A stretch of 64,000 nucleotides of DNA from JAGLQA01 sp023135565 (GCA_030639305.1 DAOWCY010000010.1:1-64000); one strand, 5' to 3'; positions 26,111 to 35,952 are shown, numbered from the stretch's first letter. The notes: generated from the letters alone by a model not told the origin. Made by a program: numbers and translations.

Positions 26111-27919
26111 ATGAGATTAAAAAAAAGAATTCTATGTATTGTTTTTGTAATCACCACCGTCGTTTTTTCCCCGGCAGTTTTTCCCGCACAGGTAGAAATA
26201 GGCACGGAAACAGCGGTGAAAGTTTTGTATGATTTCTCGGGCAGTATGTACCCGGGCTATCCCCACACTCCGCGGCATATATCGGGAGTAGACTATTTTC
26301 ACCGCTATGAGCGTTTTCGCACCTGGTTCCGCGGTTTTATATCCGCGCAGACCCGGTTTAACGCGGGGAAAGTATCGTTGTCCATCTTCCGGTCCCTGCG
26401 CAGTTTTCAACCGGGAGATATCAAGGAAACGCACCCGCCCGTACCGGTGCGTGAATTTAATGTTAGCAAGGCTTTTTCCCAATCGAAACCCCCGGGCGTA
26501 GACTACACCTACCTGGCGGAAAGTCTCGATCACTTTACCGGGAATAATTTTGCGGGAATCGTATGGTTAATAACGGACAACCGGGTGGAAACAGGGGGCG
26601 CGCATACCACCAGGGATTTTTTTATCGGTTTACGGGATAAACCGAAGTACCGCTCTGTTCACATTTACAAATTACCCTTCGAGGACCAGGCCAGGAACCA
26701 GCGTTCCGACCTGGCGGTTTACGGCATTCTCGTGTCACCGGAACCTATCGCCGACCAAACCGCGCAATGGTATGATGAACGTTTTTTTGAATTTGAAAAT
26801 ATATTCGGAGAAAGGCTGCATCTCAAATTAAAAGACTTAAGCGTCAATCCCATCAACATCGACATTGAACCGGTTGAAATAAATATTGCCGCTTACCAAA
26901 AAAAATTTTCCGAAGGCAAGATCGTTAATATTCCCATGAAAGGAAAAATTAGAAGCAACCTGACCCAGCATACCATAACGAAAGGCACACTGAAGATAGA
27001 AATGACCGGGGATTTTATCCCGGATGCGAAAGCGCGGAAAGATTATGGCGTGGAAAATGTATCCTGTAAATTGTTCAGGGAAGTTGAAATTAACCTGCCG
27101 GAAGATATCCCGCCAAAGGGTACGAAAGAATTAAACCAATTCTATATAAAATCAAAAAAGAAAGTGCCTCTCTCTTTTTCCGGGATCGGCAATTCGATTA
27201 AGGCGGCAGCCGGTGGGCTGCGGGTAAAATACACGGGAAAGGGGCGCGTCTCTTCCGACCGTATCCAGGTGGCATTAAAACAAGAAGGCTGGGATCGCAT
27301 CAACGGCATCTACTCCAGTGGAGAAATCGGACCTGTTTTCGGCGCCCAATCAGAAGTAGAAGAAATCCAGGCCAAACCCGCCGATTTTGAAATATCCTTT
27401 CTCTTAAAGAACAGGAACATCTGGGGCCTGATACTTTTGCTGGCGGTACTTTTGCTGCTGGTGCCGTTAGTACTATTAGGGATTTTTTTGACTCGCAGGG
27501 AAAAATATCGTATCCACCATGAACAAAATGAGGAAACCATCGAATTGATGCGCCTAAGCAGCCGCGGCATAAGGTGCGGCAATTTCCACCTGGGAGTATT
27601 AAAACGGGGCCTGGGAAACCGCGACACTTTTACCCCCAATAGGGCCCGGGCCGGTTTAAGCGTTTCTCCCGGCAAACAAAAGGGGGAATTCGCTGTTTCA
27701 ATCGATACCAAGGATGAAAAAAAATCCTTTAAACTGACCATCGAACCGTTAAATAAATCAAGGGCCATCGAACATATAACCGGCCCCTCTACACACACCC
27801 GCTCCACTCCCGGCGCCGGGGTGGGGAGACACACCGGAACCGGGCCTACATCCCCCGGTAACCGGGGTGCAAAACCGGGCAAAAGCGGACCCGGCATAAA
27901 AATTCGACGTCCAACGTAA
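26111..27919 (+). CDS. Membrane-anchored von Willebrand factor A protein
   Basis: About 602 residues from ATG 26111, which has AAGGAAG upstream and gives a good signal peptide; an in-frame ATG at 26084 lacks a ribosome site. The vWA domain starts right after the signal peptide. The metal site DFSGSM (DxSxS, near residues 42-47) is intact, and the later LAESL and ITDNR stretches fit the remaining MIDAS positions. The domain would be periplasmic. A membrane helix lies near residues 438-460, followed by a cytosolic domain of about 110 residues that may be FHA-like (RLSSRGIRCGNFHLG). The tail is rich in Gly, Pro and basic residues. vWA proteins act as metal-dependent adhesion or assembly factors. 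Its place next to a tubulin-like gene recalls the tubulin-like/vWA membrane-remodelling modules proposed by Makarova and Koonin. Confidence 0.87.
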   Translation: MRLKKRILCIVFVITTVVFSPAVFPAQVEIGTETAVKVLYDFSGSMYPGYPHTPRHISGVDYFHRYERFRTWFRGFISAQTRFNAGKVSLSIFRSLRSFQPGDIKETHPPVPVREFNVSKAFSQSKPPGVDYTYLAESLDHFTGNNFAGIVWLITDNRVETGGAHTTRDFFIGLRDKPKYRSVHIYKLPFEDQARNQRSDLAVYGILVSPEPIADQTAQWYDERFFEFENIFGERLHLKLKDLSVNPINIDIEPVEINIAAYQKKFSEGKIVNIPMKGKIRSNLTQHTITKGTLKIEMTGDFIPDAKARKDYGVENVSCKLFREVEINLPEDIPPKGTKELNQFYIKSKKKVPLSFSGIGNSIKAAAGGLRVKYTGKGRVSSDRIQVALKQEGWDRINGIYSSGEIGPVFGAQSEVEEIQAKPADFEISFLLKNRNIWGLILLLAVLLLLVPLVLLGIFLTRREKYRIHHEQNEETIELMRLSSRGIRCGNFHLGVLKRGLGNRDTFTPNRARAGLSVSPGKQKGEFAVSIDTKDEKKSFKLTIEPLNKSRAIEHITGPSTHTRSTPGAGVGRHTGTGPTSPGNRGAKPGKSGPGIKIRRPT

Positions 27920-27950
27920 AAAATATAAAAATCCAAGGAGGAAAAATAAA

Positions 27951-28412
27951 ATGAAACAATTACTTAAAGTTTTCCTGGTGTTACATTTGTTGATTGGGAT
28001 AACCTGGCTATTCTCGCCTGTTGACTGCAGCCTGTCCTGGGAAATTTCGCTGTCGGCGGCCCCTCAGCAGGATAGTCCCGGCATACCGGACATATTTGCC
28101 GATGAGGAAGATTCGAAAAGCTTTTTCATGAACGGCGTGATATTCATCGCCAGTCTGGCGCTGTTATGGTTCCTGTTTTACAAACTGCTGTATCCCTTCC
28201 TGTTGAAGTATTACCAGCCATCTTATTGCAAAAAATTGTTCTGGTCGCTGCTGATGCTTTATGGACTGGGTTGGATCACCATCGGCTCTTACATTCTTTT
28301 CGAGTTCGGATTCCGCATCGATCTTTTGAAATGGGTGTTCGTATTCATCGGCATCATCTGGATCATCTGGTTCCTGCTCATCATGTTAAAAAAGGATGAA
28401 GCCTATTATTAA
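27951..28412 (+). CDS. Small membrane protein
   Basis: A 153-residue protein with AAGGAGG upstream. It has a signal-like N-terminal helix (LLKVFLVLHLLIGITWLF), then two or three more membrane segments at about 62-88, 97-118 and 128-150. No family is recognised. It lies between the vWA gene and the tubulin-like gene and is probably a membrane subunit of the same complex (inference). Confidence 0.75.
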   Translation: MKQLLKVFLVLHLLIGITWLFSPVDCSLSWEISLSAAPQQDSPGIPDIFADEEDSKSFFMNGVIFIASLALLWFLFYKLLYPFLLKYYQPSYCKKLFWSLLMLYGLGWITIGSYILFEFGFRIDLLKWVFVFIGIIWIIWFLLIMLKKDEAYY

Positions 28413-28441
28413 ATCCTGTAGAGGATTAAGGAGAAAGTATT

Positions 28442-31400
28442 ATGGCATTTGAACAATTATTCAAAGGGGATATAACCCCGGCTGCAATAAAGCATGAAAC
28501 GCCGATTAGCCCCACACTGGTCTTAGGCTTAGGCGGAACAGGTAAAGACGTACTGCTGCGGCTGCGCCGCTTAATCGTGGAACGCTTCGGCTCTCTCGAT
28601 CATTTACCCTGCCTGGAATTCCTGCATATCGATACGGATCAGAAGCAAACAGCCAAAGAGCAGTATGATCTAAAGTCCGATGACGACCCCTTATACAAAA
28701 AAATCAGGTTCCAGCCCTCGGAAACCATACCTCTTACCATCGACGGCGGCACCAACAGGTATATATCTCATATTCACAAATACCCCCACATCAAACGCTG
28801 GTTCCAGAATAAAGGAAAGATCGCAGGTCTGGGCGACCTGGGCGAAGGAGCCGGGCAAATCCGCATGGCCAGCCGTCTTTCATTTTTCCACGAACCTAAT
28901 TTTACCCGCATCAGCGACTCCCTCAACCGCATCAAATCCAGGCTGCAGGACCCCAAAATCACGGAAAAGATCGCTAAATATAATTTTGCATTTAATCCCC
29001 AGAGTACGGAAATCTTTGTCATTACGTCTATCGGCGGTGGAACCGGCAGCGGGATTTTTATCGATATAGGATTTCTTTTACGAAAAATATTCAGCAGCGC
29101 GGAACGGGTAGGAATGCTCTTTATGCCCACACTGTTTGGAAAATATGCCGGGCATCCGCGGATTTATGCCAACGGTTACGCCGCATTGATGGAACTGAAC
29201 AATTACTCTTTCGGGAATAAGTTTTTGGCGGATTGGACCGGGCGCAGCATGGAAGAATCGCTGCCCCCGCCTTTTTCCTACACCTACTTCATCGATGCCA
29301 CCAATGAGTCGAACTTCACCGAAAACAATGAAAAATCCCTTTACCAGATGATTGCCGAAACCATCTTCCAGGATTATTCCGTTGGCGGCTTTGCCGGGAT
29401 GAAGCGCTCCACCCGCGTCAACCTCGTGCAGTATACCATGAATGTTTACCTGCATGATTATTGGGGAATCGGGGGAGCAAACACAGGCGCCGCCAGGCAT
29501 GTTAAAGGGGATACCTACCCCACCCGTTTCAGTTCCCTGGGTCTCGGGGTGATATCCTTCCCCGTGCACCGGGTGCGCAGCGCCTGCGCCAGCCGGCTGG
29601 CCCGGGAAATATTGGAATTCTGGCAGAGCAAAATTATCGACGACCCCCTGGAAAAACTAATTACCTCGTTTTTGACCCTTTCCGGCATATCCTTTTTCCA
29701 GGGAGAATACGACAGGCGCGACGGCGGTGGTCGCATCGAAAAAATGGATATCGAAGACGAAATGTTATATTACAACAAAGATGCCGGGGAAACCTTCCAG
29801 GACTACCTGTGGGGGAAAAATCTCAACGCCAAAAAAAACGTCCAATCCGCTGCCAAAGGAAATCTTGCCGCCATGCTGCAGGAACACCGGGACCGTTTCG
29901 ACCAATTGATGACGAAAGAAGACAGCGAGGATTCTAAGGAATGGGGCGAAGATGTCCGGCTCATCGAAAGCAACATGCGCAGCTATTTAGAACGGCTCAA
30001 AAAAGGCATCAAAAAAGAAGCGGACCGGCTGGCTAATTCATCCGATTACGGCATCGCCTATACGCTCTCCCTGCTCAGGGCGCTGAAAGAGATGCTGCCC
30101 AAAGGGAGTGCCGAAGACAGCTTCAAATACCTCATCTATTTCGAAGAAAGCACCCCCGCCTGGCAGGAAGCCATAACTGATTTTCGCGGCCGGCTGGAAC
30201 AACTGCACATGGACCTGGAACGGCACGACAGCAGGCTCATGTTTCGTACAGAGGATGTGAAACGTGACATCGAACATCTTTTCGGAACCAAAGAGGAACC
30301 GGGAGTGCTCTATAATTACATGTTTGCCCGGGTAATGAAGCAAGTGGTCAAGCGAAGCAAACTTATAATCGAAGAAATCGATGAATTCCTGGGAAAAGAT
30401 TCTGCTGTAGGCAAAGGCTTGTTAAGTGAATATCATCGACTGCTTGGCGGATTCGCCAAATTAAATTCCCTGTTTAAAAACAAAGAAGCCTATTTTTCCC
30501 GGGACATTTATACTGAGAAAGGATATACCTTCTGGATCAGTTTGTACCGGGAAGGAGACGTATCGCAGTGGTATGAAACCTGGATGGGTAAAGAGGACGC
30601 CGCTCGCGCCAATGTGGAGGAGATCGGCAATCGCTTACTCAAAAATGTGTTCAACGTAGACACTGTCACCGAAGCCCTGGCCCACATCGAGCGCACACCC
30701 GAAGAAGAAATCGAGGAAAAAGTCCTGTTTTACTGTAAAAAATACTTTGACGACCGTCCTGAACAGCCCGCTGCCCTGGAAATCTTTATGAACTCCGACC
30801 GTTTTTCAAGGGACCGGCAGCAGCAGGTTATCAAGCAGGCTTTCGACATGTCGCGTGTGTGGGTGAAAGGTGGTGGCATCGATCATGTCAATGTTCATTC
30901 TCCCGGTTCCGGTCAGAAGCCATTCTACATCGGTGTGGATGGAAACGATAAAGTAAGACGGAAAGATTTTCTCGACATTGTCGATAGGATTAAACTACCT
31001 GGAGAGGACACCCAGGTATTGGATATAGGCGGTGATAACAAAAGCTCCATCGTTTTTTATAATGAACTGGCCGGTATTACGGCATTTTACCCTTACCCGG
31101 TAGCCGCGCAGGGAGGCCTGAAACAGCGTTACAATGAATTCTATTCCAATTCCGGTAAATTCGACCCCGACAACCAGGAAGAGCTGCACACCGATAAAAA
31201 CCGGTTCCAGTTTAATGACCTGATCCCCAAAACAGATGAAGAATCCATCCGCTACAAAGAGGCTGTCCAGGCCTTTGTACTGGCGCGTCTTTTGGGCATG
31301 CTGCGGGTGGAGATAACCTCCGAAGAACCCGGGAATGTCGAGCAGGTCTACTGTTATCAATACCGGGACGAGCATGACGGCACCATCCATGAATCCACCC

Positions 31401-32647
31401 TGGGGGATGAAGCCAATGCCATGGATTTACTTTTCCGGGACACATCGTCCAGTGACAACTGGCGGGTAAAAATCCTGGAAGAAGTAGACAAATTAGTAAA
31501 CCTGTTGATACAGGGGAAAATGTTGGCAAACTATTTGCTGCTCATCGAATTTTACCAGCGCCAGGTTTACCCGCTGAAAACGGAAACGGACAAAGAACGC
31601 GGCAATATGCAGATCACCCGCTACTCCCCTCAGTATGCCATACTGGAAACGGAAAGAAAAAGGATCTACGAAAAAAAATTGGCGGAACCTCAGTTGAAAC
31701 AACAAGCGGTCCATGCCCTGAACGCCCTGCGCGGCCGGGTGGAAGCCCGCGGCATGAAGTATAACGATTATACGGCGGCTTTAGAAAGCTTTTCAAAAGT
31801 ATCGGGGAAATTCGGAGCGCTTGAAGAGACATCGCTGGGAAATCCAAAAACATCATATCATGAAGCATTCGCATTGGATACCACCAAAACGGGAATGTTA
31901 CAACCCGCGACCCTGTCCAAAAAAGTGACCCAACGCAAAACAAAGCAGCCGGTAAAAGAGAAAACCGCTCAGCCGGGGCCGGAGACAGCAGTTCGTCCCT
32001 GCCCATGCTGCGGCCAGAAAATAAATATCCGGGCAATCTTTTGTTTTCACTGTAAAAAGGAATTGGGGCGTCATCTCGAATGCCCCCACTGCGGTGAAAC
32101 CAAAGTCCCGGAAGATTTGCAAAACTGCTGGAAATGCGGCCGTTCCCTGCGCCTGGAGAAAAAAATCCTCTGCCCGAAATGCTTTTCCTACGAGGGCTAC
32201 CAGGACGAATTCCCCTGTAAAGTGTGCGGATATATCCCGGGAAACGAAGAGAATGTCCATGCGCCGCATGATTCCGAAGGATCGCCACCCCCTACCCGGC
32301 AGCAAGTCGAGAACCCCATGGAAGCAGGAAATCCCGGCGCCACCCCCGGTAGCGGAGAAAATGAAAAAGCAAATACAACTCCGGCTGCCGAAGAAAATGC
32401 GGACGAAACAGGAACCCAAAGGGCAGGCGAGCCGGGACAGGAACAGGAGCACCGCCATGACCGGGAGAACCGGCAGGAACCGGGAATAGCCCCTGGACCC
32501 GCCGGGCCGGGAGCAGCGGAACCACCGGAACAAGCGCCTGATCCGGAGCCGCGGGCTGATGAGGGAAAGATCGAATGTCCCAATTGTTTTGAAATGGTAG
32601 AAAAAGGTCCCCGCTGTCTCGTTTGCCAGGCCCCCCTGGATGTATAG
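28442..32647 (+). CDS. Large tubulin/FtsZ-like GTPase with zinc ribbons
   Basis: A 1401-residue protein. The N-terminal loop LGLGGTGKD (near residues 28-36) matches the T1 glycine loop of the FtsZ/tubulin superfamily. The tubulin signature GGGTGSG is at about residues 198-204. This is the pattern of the Pfam 'Tubulin-like' family, whose members are far longer than FtsZ (about 400 residues). Predicted role: GTP binding and possibly polymer formation. The middle 800 residues are mostly helical and unrecognised. From about residue 1180 come zinc ribbons with repeated CxxC pairs (CPCC, CFHC, CPHC, CWKC, CPKC, CKVC), then a Pro/Glu/Gly-rich linker of about 110 residues and a last ribbon (CPNC, CLVC). 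AAGGAGA precedes the start. Related genes sit beside vWA genes in other bacteria, as here. It is the likely core of this operon. Confidence 0.88.
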   Translation: MAFEQLFKGDITPAAIKHETPISPTLVLGLGGTGKDVLLRLRRLIVERFGSLDHLPCLEFLHIDTDQKQTAKEQYDLKSDDDPLYKKIRFQPSETIPLTIDGGTNRYISHIHKYPHIKRWFQNKGKIAGLGDLGEGAGQIRMASRLSFFHEPNFTRISDSLNRIKSRLQDPKITEKIAKYNFAFNPQSTEIFVITSIGGGTGSGIFIDIGFLLRKIFSSAERVGMLFMPTLFGKYAGHPRIYANGYAALMELNNYSFGNKFLADWTGRSMEESLPPPFSYTYFIDATNESNFTENNEKSLYQMIAETIFQDYSVGGFAGMKRSTRVNLVQYTMNVYLHDYWGIGGANTGAARHVKGDTYPTRFSSLGLGVISFPVHRVRSACASRLAREILEFWQSKIIDDPLEKLITSFLTLSGISFFQGEYDRRDGGGRIEKMDIEDEMLYYNKDAGETFQDYLWGKNLNAKKNVQSAAKGNLAAMLQEHRDRFDQLMTKEDSEDSKEWGEDVRLIESNMRSYLERLKKGIKKEADRLANSSDYGIAYTLSLLRALKEMLPKGSAEDSFKYLIYFEESTPAWQEAITDFRGRLEQLHMDLERHDSRLMFRTEDVKRDIEHLFGTKEEPGVLYNYMFARVMKQVVKRSKLIIEEIDEFLGKDSAVGKGLLSEYHRLLGGFAKLNSLFKNKEAYFSRDIYTEKGYTFWISLYREGDVSQWYETWMGKEDAARANVEEIGNRLLKNVFNVDTVTEALAHIERTPEEEIEEKVLFYCKKYFDDRPEQPAALEIFMNSDRFSRDRQQQVIKQAFDMSRVWVKGGGIDHVNVHSPGSGQKPFYIGVDGNDKVRRKDFLDIVDRIKLPGEDTQVLDIGGDNKSSIVFYNELAGITAFYPYPVAAQGGLKQRYNEFYSNSGKFDPDNQEELHTDKNRFQFNDLIPKTDEESIRYKEAVQAFVLARLLGMLRVEITSEEPGNVEQVYCYQYRDEHDGTIHESTLGDEANAMDLLFRDTSSSDNWRVKILEEVDKLVNLLIQGKMLANYLLLIEFYQRQVYPLKTETDKERGNMQITRYSPQYAILETERKRIYEKKLAEPQLKQQAVHALNALRGRVEARGMKYNDYTAALESFSKVSGKFGALEETSLGNPKTSYHEAFALDTTKTGMLQPATLSKKVTQRKTKQPVKEKTAQPGPETAVRPCPCCGQKINIRAIFCFHCKKELGRHLECPHCGETKVPEDLQNCWKCGRSLRLEKKILCPKCFSYEGYQDEFPCKVCGYIPGNEENVHAPHDSEGSPPPTRQQVENPMEAGNPGATPGSGENEKANTTPAAEENADETGTQRAGEPGQEQEHRHDRENRQEPGIAPGPAGPGAAEPPEQAPDPEPRADEGKIECPNCFEMVEKGPRCLVCQAPLDV

Positions 32648-32680
32648 GCCAGCGATCATTTATTTAATTAGGAGGTAAAT

Positions 32681-33520
32681 ATGCAAACCAAAAGAGCGAC
32701 GTTCGGCGTCAAGTTTTTACTGTTTATATTGTTTTTCCTGGGGATTTTACTGAATGCATGGGTGATTATGGATGCGGGATGGTTTCACATCCTTATACCC
32801 CTCCCCAAAATCCCTGGGATCCTGGAAACCGGTGACAGGGCGCCTGATTCTACTCCCGCGCAGCAGCCGTCTTCCAGGATCGATCGATTAAGACAAAGCG
32901 TAGTGCTGGTAATCAGGCAAAATTGCAATAAGCTCGATGATTTGAGTAATGGAACCGGCTTCGTCGTTAAAGCGGACGGCAGCGCAAGATATGTGGCCAC
33001 CAATGCCCATGTGGTACGCGATGCCGTGAAGTGCAGCGGGATACACATAATCGATCATAAAGGAAGGAAGCATAAAGCAGCTATGGTCGGCATTTCACTG
33101 GTAGGTGGTTTCCATAATGATATGACGATTTTGAAATTGGATAACATCCCGGAAAACGACCTCCCTCCCTTGGCGCTTCTCGATTCTTCTAAATATGAAG
33201 CGGGGCATGACGGTGAAAAAATCGTCACCATCGGCTACCCGGTTATCGGGACAGCTTCAACCCAGGATAAGGCTTCCGTATCCAGTGAAGGGCAGATATC
33301 CCAGTACGATACCACCAAAAATTGTTTTATAGCCTCCGGGTTGAGTTTAAACCCCGGCAACAGCGGCGGTCCTGTTTTCCTGGTAGAGAATCACAAAGTG
33401 CTGGGAATAGCAGTGGCAAAAGCAAATATCCAGGTGGCGGAGAATGTGGGAATATTTATCCCCATAAACCGTTTTAAGAATTTTTTTAAAGACAAAACAG
33501 GTAAGGAGCTATCACCATGA
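32681..33520 (+). CDS. Membrane-anchored trypsin-like serine protease
   Basis: A 279-residue protein of the S1C/trypsin-like fold. An N-terminal hydrophobic segment (about residues 10-30) is a signal anchor, so the protease domain faces the periplasm. The catalytic triad is visible: His in TNAHVV (near 109), Asp in HNDMTILKLD (near 147) and Ser in GNSGGP (near 227). It lacks the PDZ domains of DegP/HtrA. TTAGGAGGT precedes the ATG. The stop overlaps the next gene by 4 bp (ATGA), so the two are translationally coupled. Its substrate may be a periplasmic component of the same operon, such as the vWA protein (inference). Confidence 0.9.
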   Translation: MQTKRATFGVKFLLFILFFLGILLNAWVIMDAGWFHILIPLPKIPGILETGDRAPDSTPAQQPSSRIDRLRQSVVLVIRQNCNKLDDLSNGTGFVVKADGSARYVATNAHVVRDAVKCSGIHIIDHKGRKHKAAMVGISLVGGFHNDMTILKLDNIPENDLPPLALLDSSKYEAGHDGEKIVTIGYPVIGTASTQDKASVSSEGQISQYDTTKNCFIASGLSLNPGNSGGPVFLVENHKVLGIAVAKANIQVAENVGIFIPINRFKNFFKDKTGKELSP

Positions 33521-34608
33521 CATCACAAAATAATCGTTCCATAAAATGGCTGCTGTCTCTTTTCGCCTTATTGGGTTTGGCAATGCTGGCCATTCCTTTT
33601 TTGTTGACAGCGCCGGCATTCCTGTATATCCAGGTGGAAGACGCGGTGTTTCAATCCGGCTTTGCAGGCAAAAACGTTGAAATCACGAATACCGAGAGTG
33701 AATTATCAACCTCAGCTTTGATCCACGAAGTCGGAGGAACATACCTAACCAGGGTAGGGCGGATAAAAAGCGGGCAATCGAAATGGCAGGTAAAAGTAAA
33801 GGATTATGAACCCGCTGAAATAAGCATCGATATCCCGCCATTGGAAAGACAAACTGCCGCGGTCAAACTAAAACCCAAATTTGGCCGCATAAAAGTATTG
33901 GCTTTAAATGTTATAAAAAAGGATGAAGTGATCGCTGCCCCGTTGAAAGTAAACATAGGCGGTCAACAAATCTCCGGTCAATCGGGGCTAATCCTATCCC
34001 CATTGGCGCCCGGGGAGAGAACCGTCAAAGCAGCGGCGGAAGGGTATTACCCGGCAGCAGGAAAAGCCGTAGTCACGGCAGCCCGGACTACCGAAGTGCG
34101 CCTGGGATTTTCTCCGAAACTAAAAAACCATGAAGCAGCCCGGATTGTGCTTCAATGGGATAAATATCCCCGGGATCTGGATTCTCATTTATTTCTCCCC
34201 CGTTATCCCGGGCTCGACAGGAGGCACATTTACTTCCCCAGGAAAAAGGCCAGTGTGAGCGGCCGTCCGGCAGCCATCCTGGACGTGGACGACACCAGTT
34301 CTTACGGGCCGGAAACAGTGACCATTACCAACGTCGTGAACGGTCTTTTCCGGTATGCCGTGTTTCATTATGCCGGTTCCGGGTCTATCGGGGGTACGTC
34401 CAAAGCCAAGATAACATTGTATACCCATGATAAGATTCAAGAAAATGAGATCCGCGAATTCACCGTACCCACCGGCTGCTCAAAAAAATGGTGGTATGTG
34501 TTGGATTTAAAAATAAACGGACTTGACGTAAAGATTCTGCCCAAAAACGAATGCCGAATACAAATGGGTTGGAAAATCGGGAGAAAAGAGAGTGAACGTA
34601 ACAATTGA
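33517..34608 (+). CDS. Membrane protein with DUF2135/YfaP-like domain
   Basis: A 363-residue protein. A hydrophobic N-terminal helix (about residues 10-32) anchors it. Residues about 40-200 are beta-rich and resemble PEGA/carboxypeptidase-regulatory modules ('G..I...PLAPGERTVKAAAEGYYP'). The C-terminal part has DLDSHLFLP and DVDDTSSYGPETVTI, the signature pattern of DUF2135/YfaP-type domains, which often sit with vWA proteins and are thought to be extracytoplasmic binding modules. It is coupled to the protease upstream through an ATGA overlap. A periplasmic accessory role is inferred. Confidence 0.8.
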   Translation: MTSQNNRSIKWLLSLFALLGLAMLAIPFLLTAPAFLYIQVEDAVFQSGFAGKNVEITNTESELSTSALIHEVGGTYLTRVGRIKSGQSKWQVKVKDYEPAEISIDIPPLERQTAAVKLKPKFGRIKVLALNVIKKDEVIAAPLKVNIGGQQISGQSGLILSPLAPGERTVKAAAEGYYPAAGKAVVTAARTTEVRLGFSPKLKNHEAARIVLQWDKYPRDLDSHLFLPRYPGLDRRHIYFPRKKASVSGRPAAILDVDDTSSYGPETVTITNVVNGLFRYAVFHYAGSGSIGGTSKAKITLYTHDKIQENEIREFTVPTGCSKKWWYVLDLKINGLDVKILPKNECRIQMGWKIGRKESERNN

Positions 34609-34647
34609 ACCCGGGCCCGGGCGAATGAATAAAAAAAAGGGAAACAA

Positions 34648-35952
34648 ATGAAAAAACAAATAGGAGAACAACCCTGTCCATTTCCCGAATGCCCGGTTGA
34701 CTTCCATCCCCAGGGGATGAAATTCTGCCCGCATACCGGGAAACCGCTGGCACTACCCACGAAGCTGCAGGGAAAACATATTGCCTATATCTCTATAGGG
34801 GTATTCGTATCGATCGTAGTGCTGGTTATGGTATTGAATACCGGCAAAAGCGATCATAAGCCGATTCCTACGCCTACCCCGGCTCCTACCTCGAAAAGCA
34901 CCCCCAAACCTACCCCGGCTCCCTCACTTGTTCCTACCTCCTCATTCACCCCGATTCCTACTCCGACACCCACCTCCATTCCTACCCCAACGTTCACTCC
35001 CGTTTCAACCACAACACCCACACCCATTCCTACCACAACGCTCACCCCCGTTCCAACCACAACACCCACACCCATTCCTACCACAACGCTCACCTCCATT
35101 CCTACCCCAACGTTCACTCCCGTTCCAACTCCGGTAAAACCGGTAAAGACCAAAAAACACAAAAATATAGAAGGATTTTGGGAAAAGAAGTTTGCCGATT
35201 CCATCGTGATGGTATATATTCCGGCAGGTCGTTTCATAATGGGATCAAATCGAGGAGATGAAGATGAAAGACCCATAAAAACAAAATATTTAGATGGATA
35301 TTGGATAGGGAAATCGGAAGTCACCATCGGTCAGTATAAAAAGTTTATATATGAAATCGGGCACCGTTCGCTCCCCGAATGGGTTTCAAAGTACTGTTTA
35401 AACGATCAATACCCGGTGGTGGGTGTATCCTGGCAGGATGCAGCTGCCTTTTGCGCCTGGCTTTCTCAAAAAACCGGGAAAGCTTTTAAACTTCCTACCG
35501 AAGCCCAATGGGAAAAAGCAGCCAGGGGAATCGATGGACGATATTATCCCTGGGGTAAAGACGCCCCAAATTGCAGCAGGGCGAATTTCAAGAAATGTAA
35601 AGAGAAATTGAAACCCGTCGGTTCTCTGCCTTTTGGAAAATCGCCTTACGGCATCTTCGATTTATCCGGCAATGTATGGGAATGGTGTAACGACCGGTAT
35701 CGCTCCGATTATTACGAAAAGTCTCCTATGGAAAATCCCGCAGGACCGGCAAAGGGTACATACCGGGTACTTCGCGGAGGTAGTTTCACCACAAAGTCGA
35801 GAGATATCCGCTCCACGAATCGAAATGGTACTCCCAACAGCGGTGGTAAGAATATCGGCTTCCGCCTGTGTATGGTCGAGGAAACCGGGAAAATAAAAAA
35901 TGAAAAAAGACAAAATTTAATTGACAAGTCAAATCAAGGAGAAATAAAATGA
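34648..35952 (+). CDS. SUMF1-like protein with zinc motif, TM helix and Pro/Thr linker
   Basis: A 434-residue protein. Residues 9-34 hold a small cysteine/histidine motif (CPFPEC then HPQGMKFCPHTGKPL). A membrane helix follows at about 49-70. Residues about 75-165 are a Pro/Thr-rich linker encoded by repeats. The C-terminal 260 residues are a formylglycine-generating-enzyme-like (SUMF1) domain, with LPTEAQWEKAARG, YPWG, NVWEWC and RGGSF in order and the terminal GFRLCM. The paired cysteines that follow RGGSF in true formylglycine-generating enzymes are absent (the stretch reads TTKSRDIRSTNRN), so it is probably a C-type-lectin-fold binding module rather than a sulfatase activator. The topology places it outside the cytoplasm. 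The stop overlaps the TonB receptor start (ATGA). Confidence 0.87.
   Translation: MKKQIGEQPCPFPECPVDFHPQGMKFCPHTGKPLALPTKLQGKHIAYISIGVFVSIVVLVMVLNTGKSDHKPIPTPTPAPTSKSTPKPTPAPSLVPTSSFTPIPTPTPTSIPTPTFTPVSTTTPTPIPTTTLTPVPTTTPTPIPTTTLTSIPTPTFTPVPTPVKPVKTKKHKNIEGFWEKKFADSIVMVYIPAGRFIMGSNRGDEDERPIKTKYLDGYWIGKSEVTIGQYKKFIYEIGHRSLPEWVSKYCLNDQYPVVGVSWQDAAAFCAWLSQKTGKAFKLPTEAQWEKAARGIDGRYYPWGKDAPNCSRANFKKCKEKLKPVGSLPFGKSPYGIFDLSGNVWEWCNDRYRSDYYEKSPMENPAGPAKGTYRVLRGGSFTTKSRDIRSTNRNGTPNSGGKNIGFRLCMVEETGKIKNEKRQNLIDKSNQGEIK
34978..35125. repeat. Pro/Thr-coding tandem repeat
   Basis: C-rich direct repeats inside the SUMF1-like gene. A unit starting CAACCACAACACCCACACCC recurs with a 48-bp period (35006 and 35054). 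A flanking unit (ATTCCTACCCCAACG) recurs 120 bp apart (34978 and 35098). They encode PIPTTTLTPVPTTTPT-type linker units. Length variation between strains is expected. Confidence 0.8.

Noticed and set aside
26288..26297. A GACTATTTT match inside the vWA gene
   Set aside because: Single copy without a partner 21 bp away or a TATAAT at the right distance; it is coding sequence.
27310..27936. Minus-strand 208-codon ORF opposite the vWA gene
   Set aside because: Shadow of the vWA coding frame; no ribosome site and implausible composition.
31614..32659. Long minus-strand ORFs opposite the zinc-ribbon end of the tubulin-like gene
   Set aside because: They mirror GC-rich cysteine/proline codons of the real gene and encode Arg/Pro-rich low-complexity sequence without start signals.
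34860..35140. Regular C-rich repeats that could be mistaken for a CRISPR array
   Set aside because: They lie in frame in the SUMF1-like gene, encode Pro/Thr linker units and have no unique spacers.
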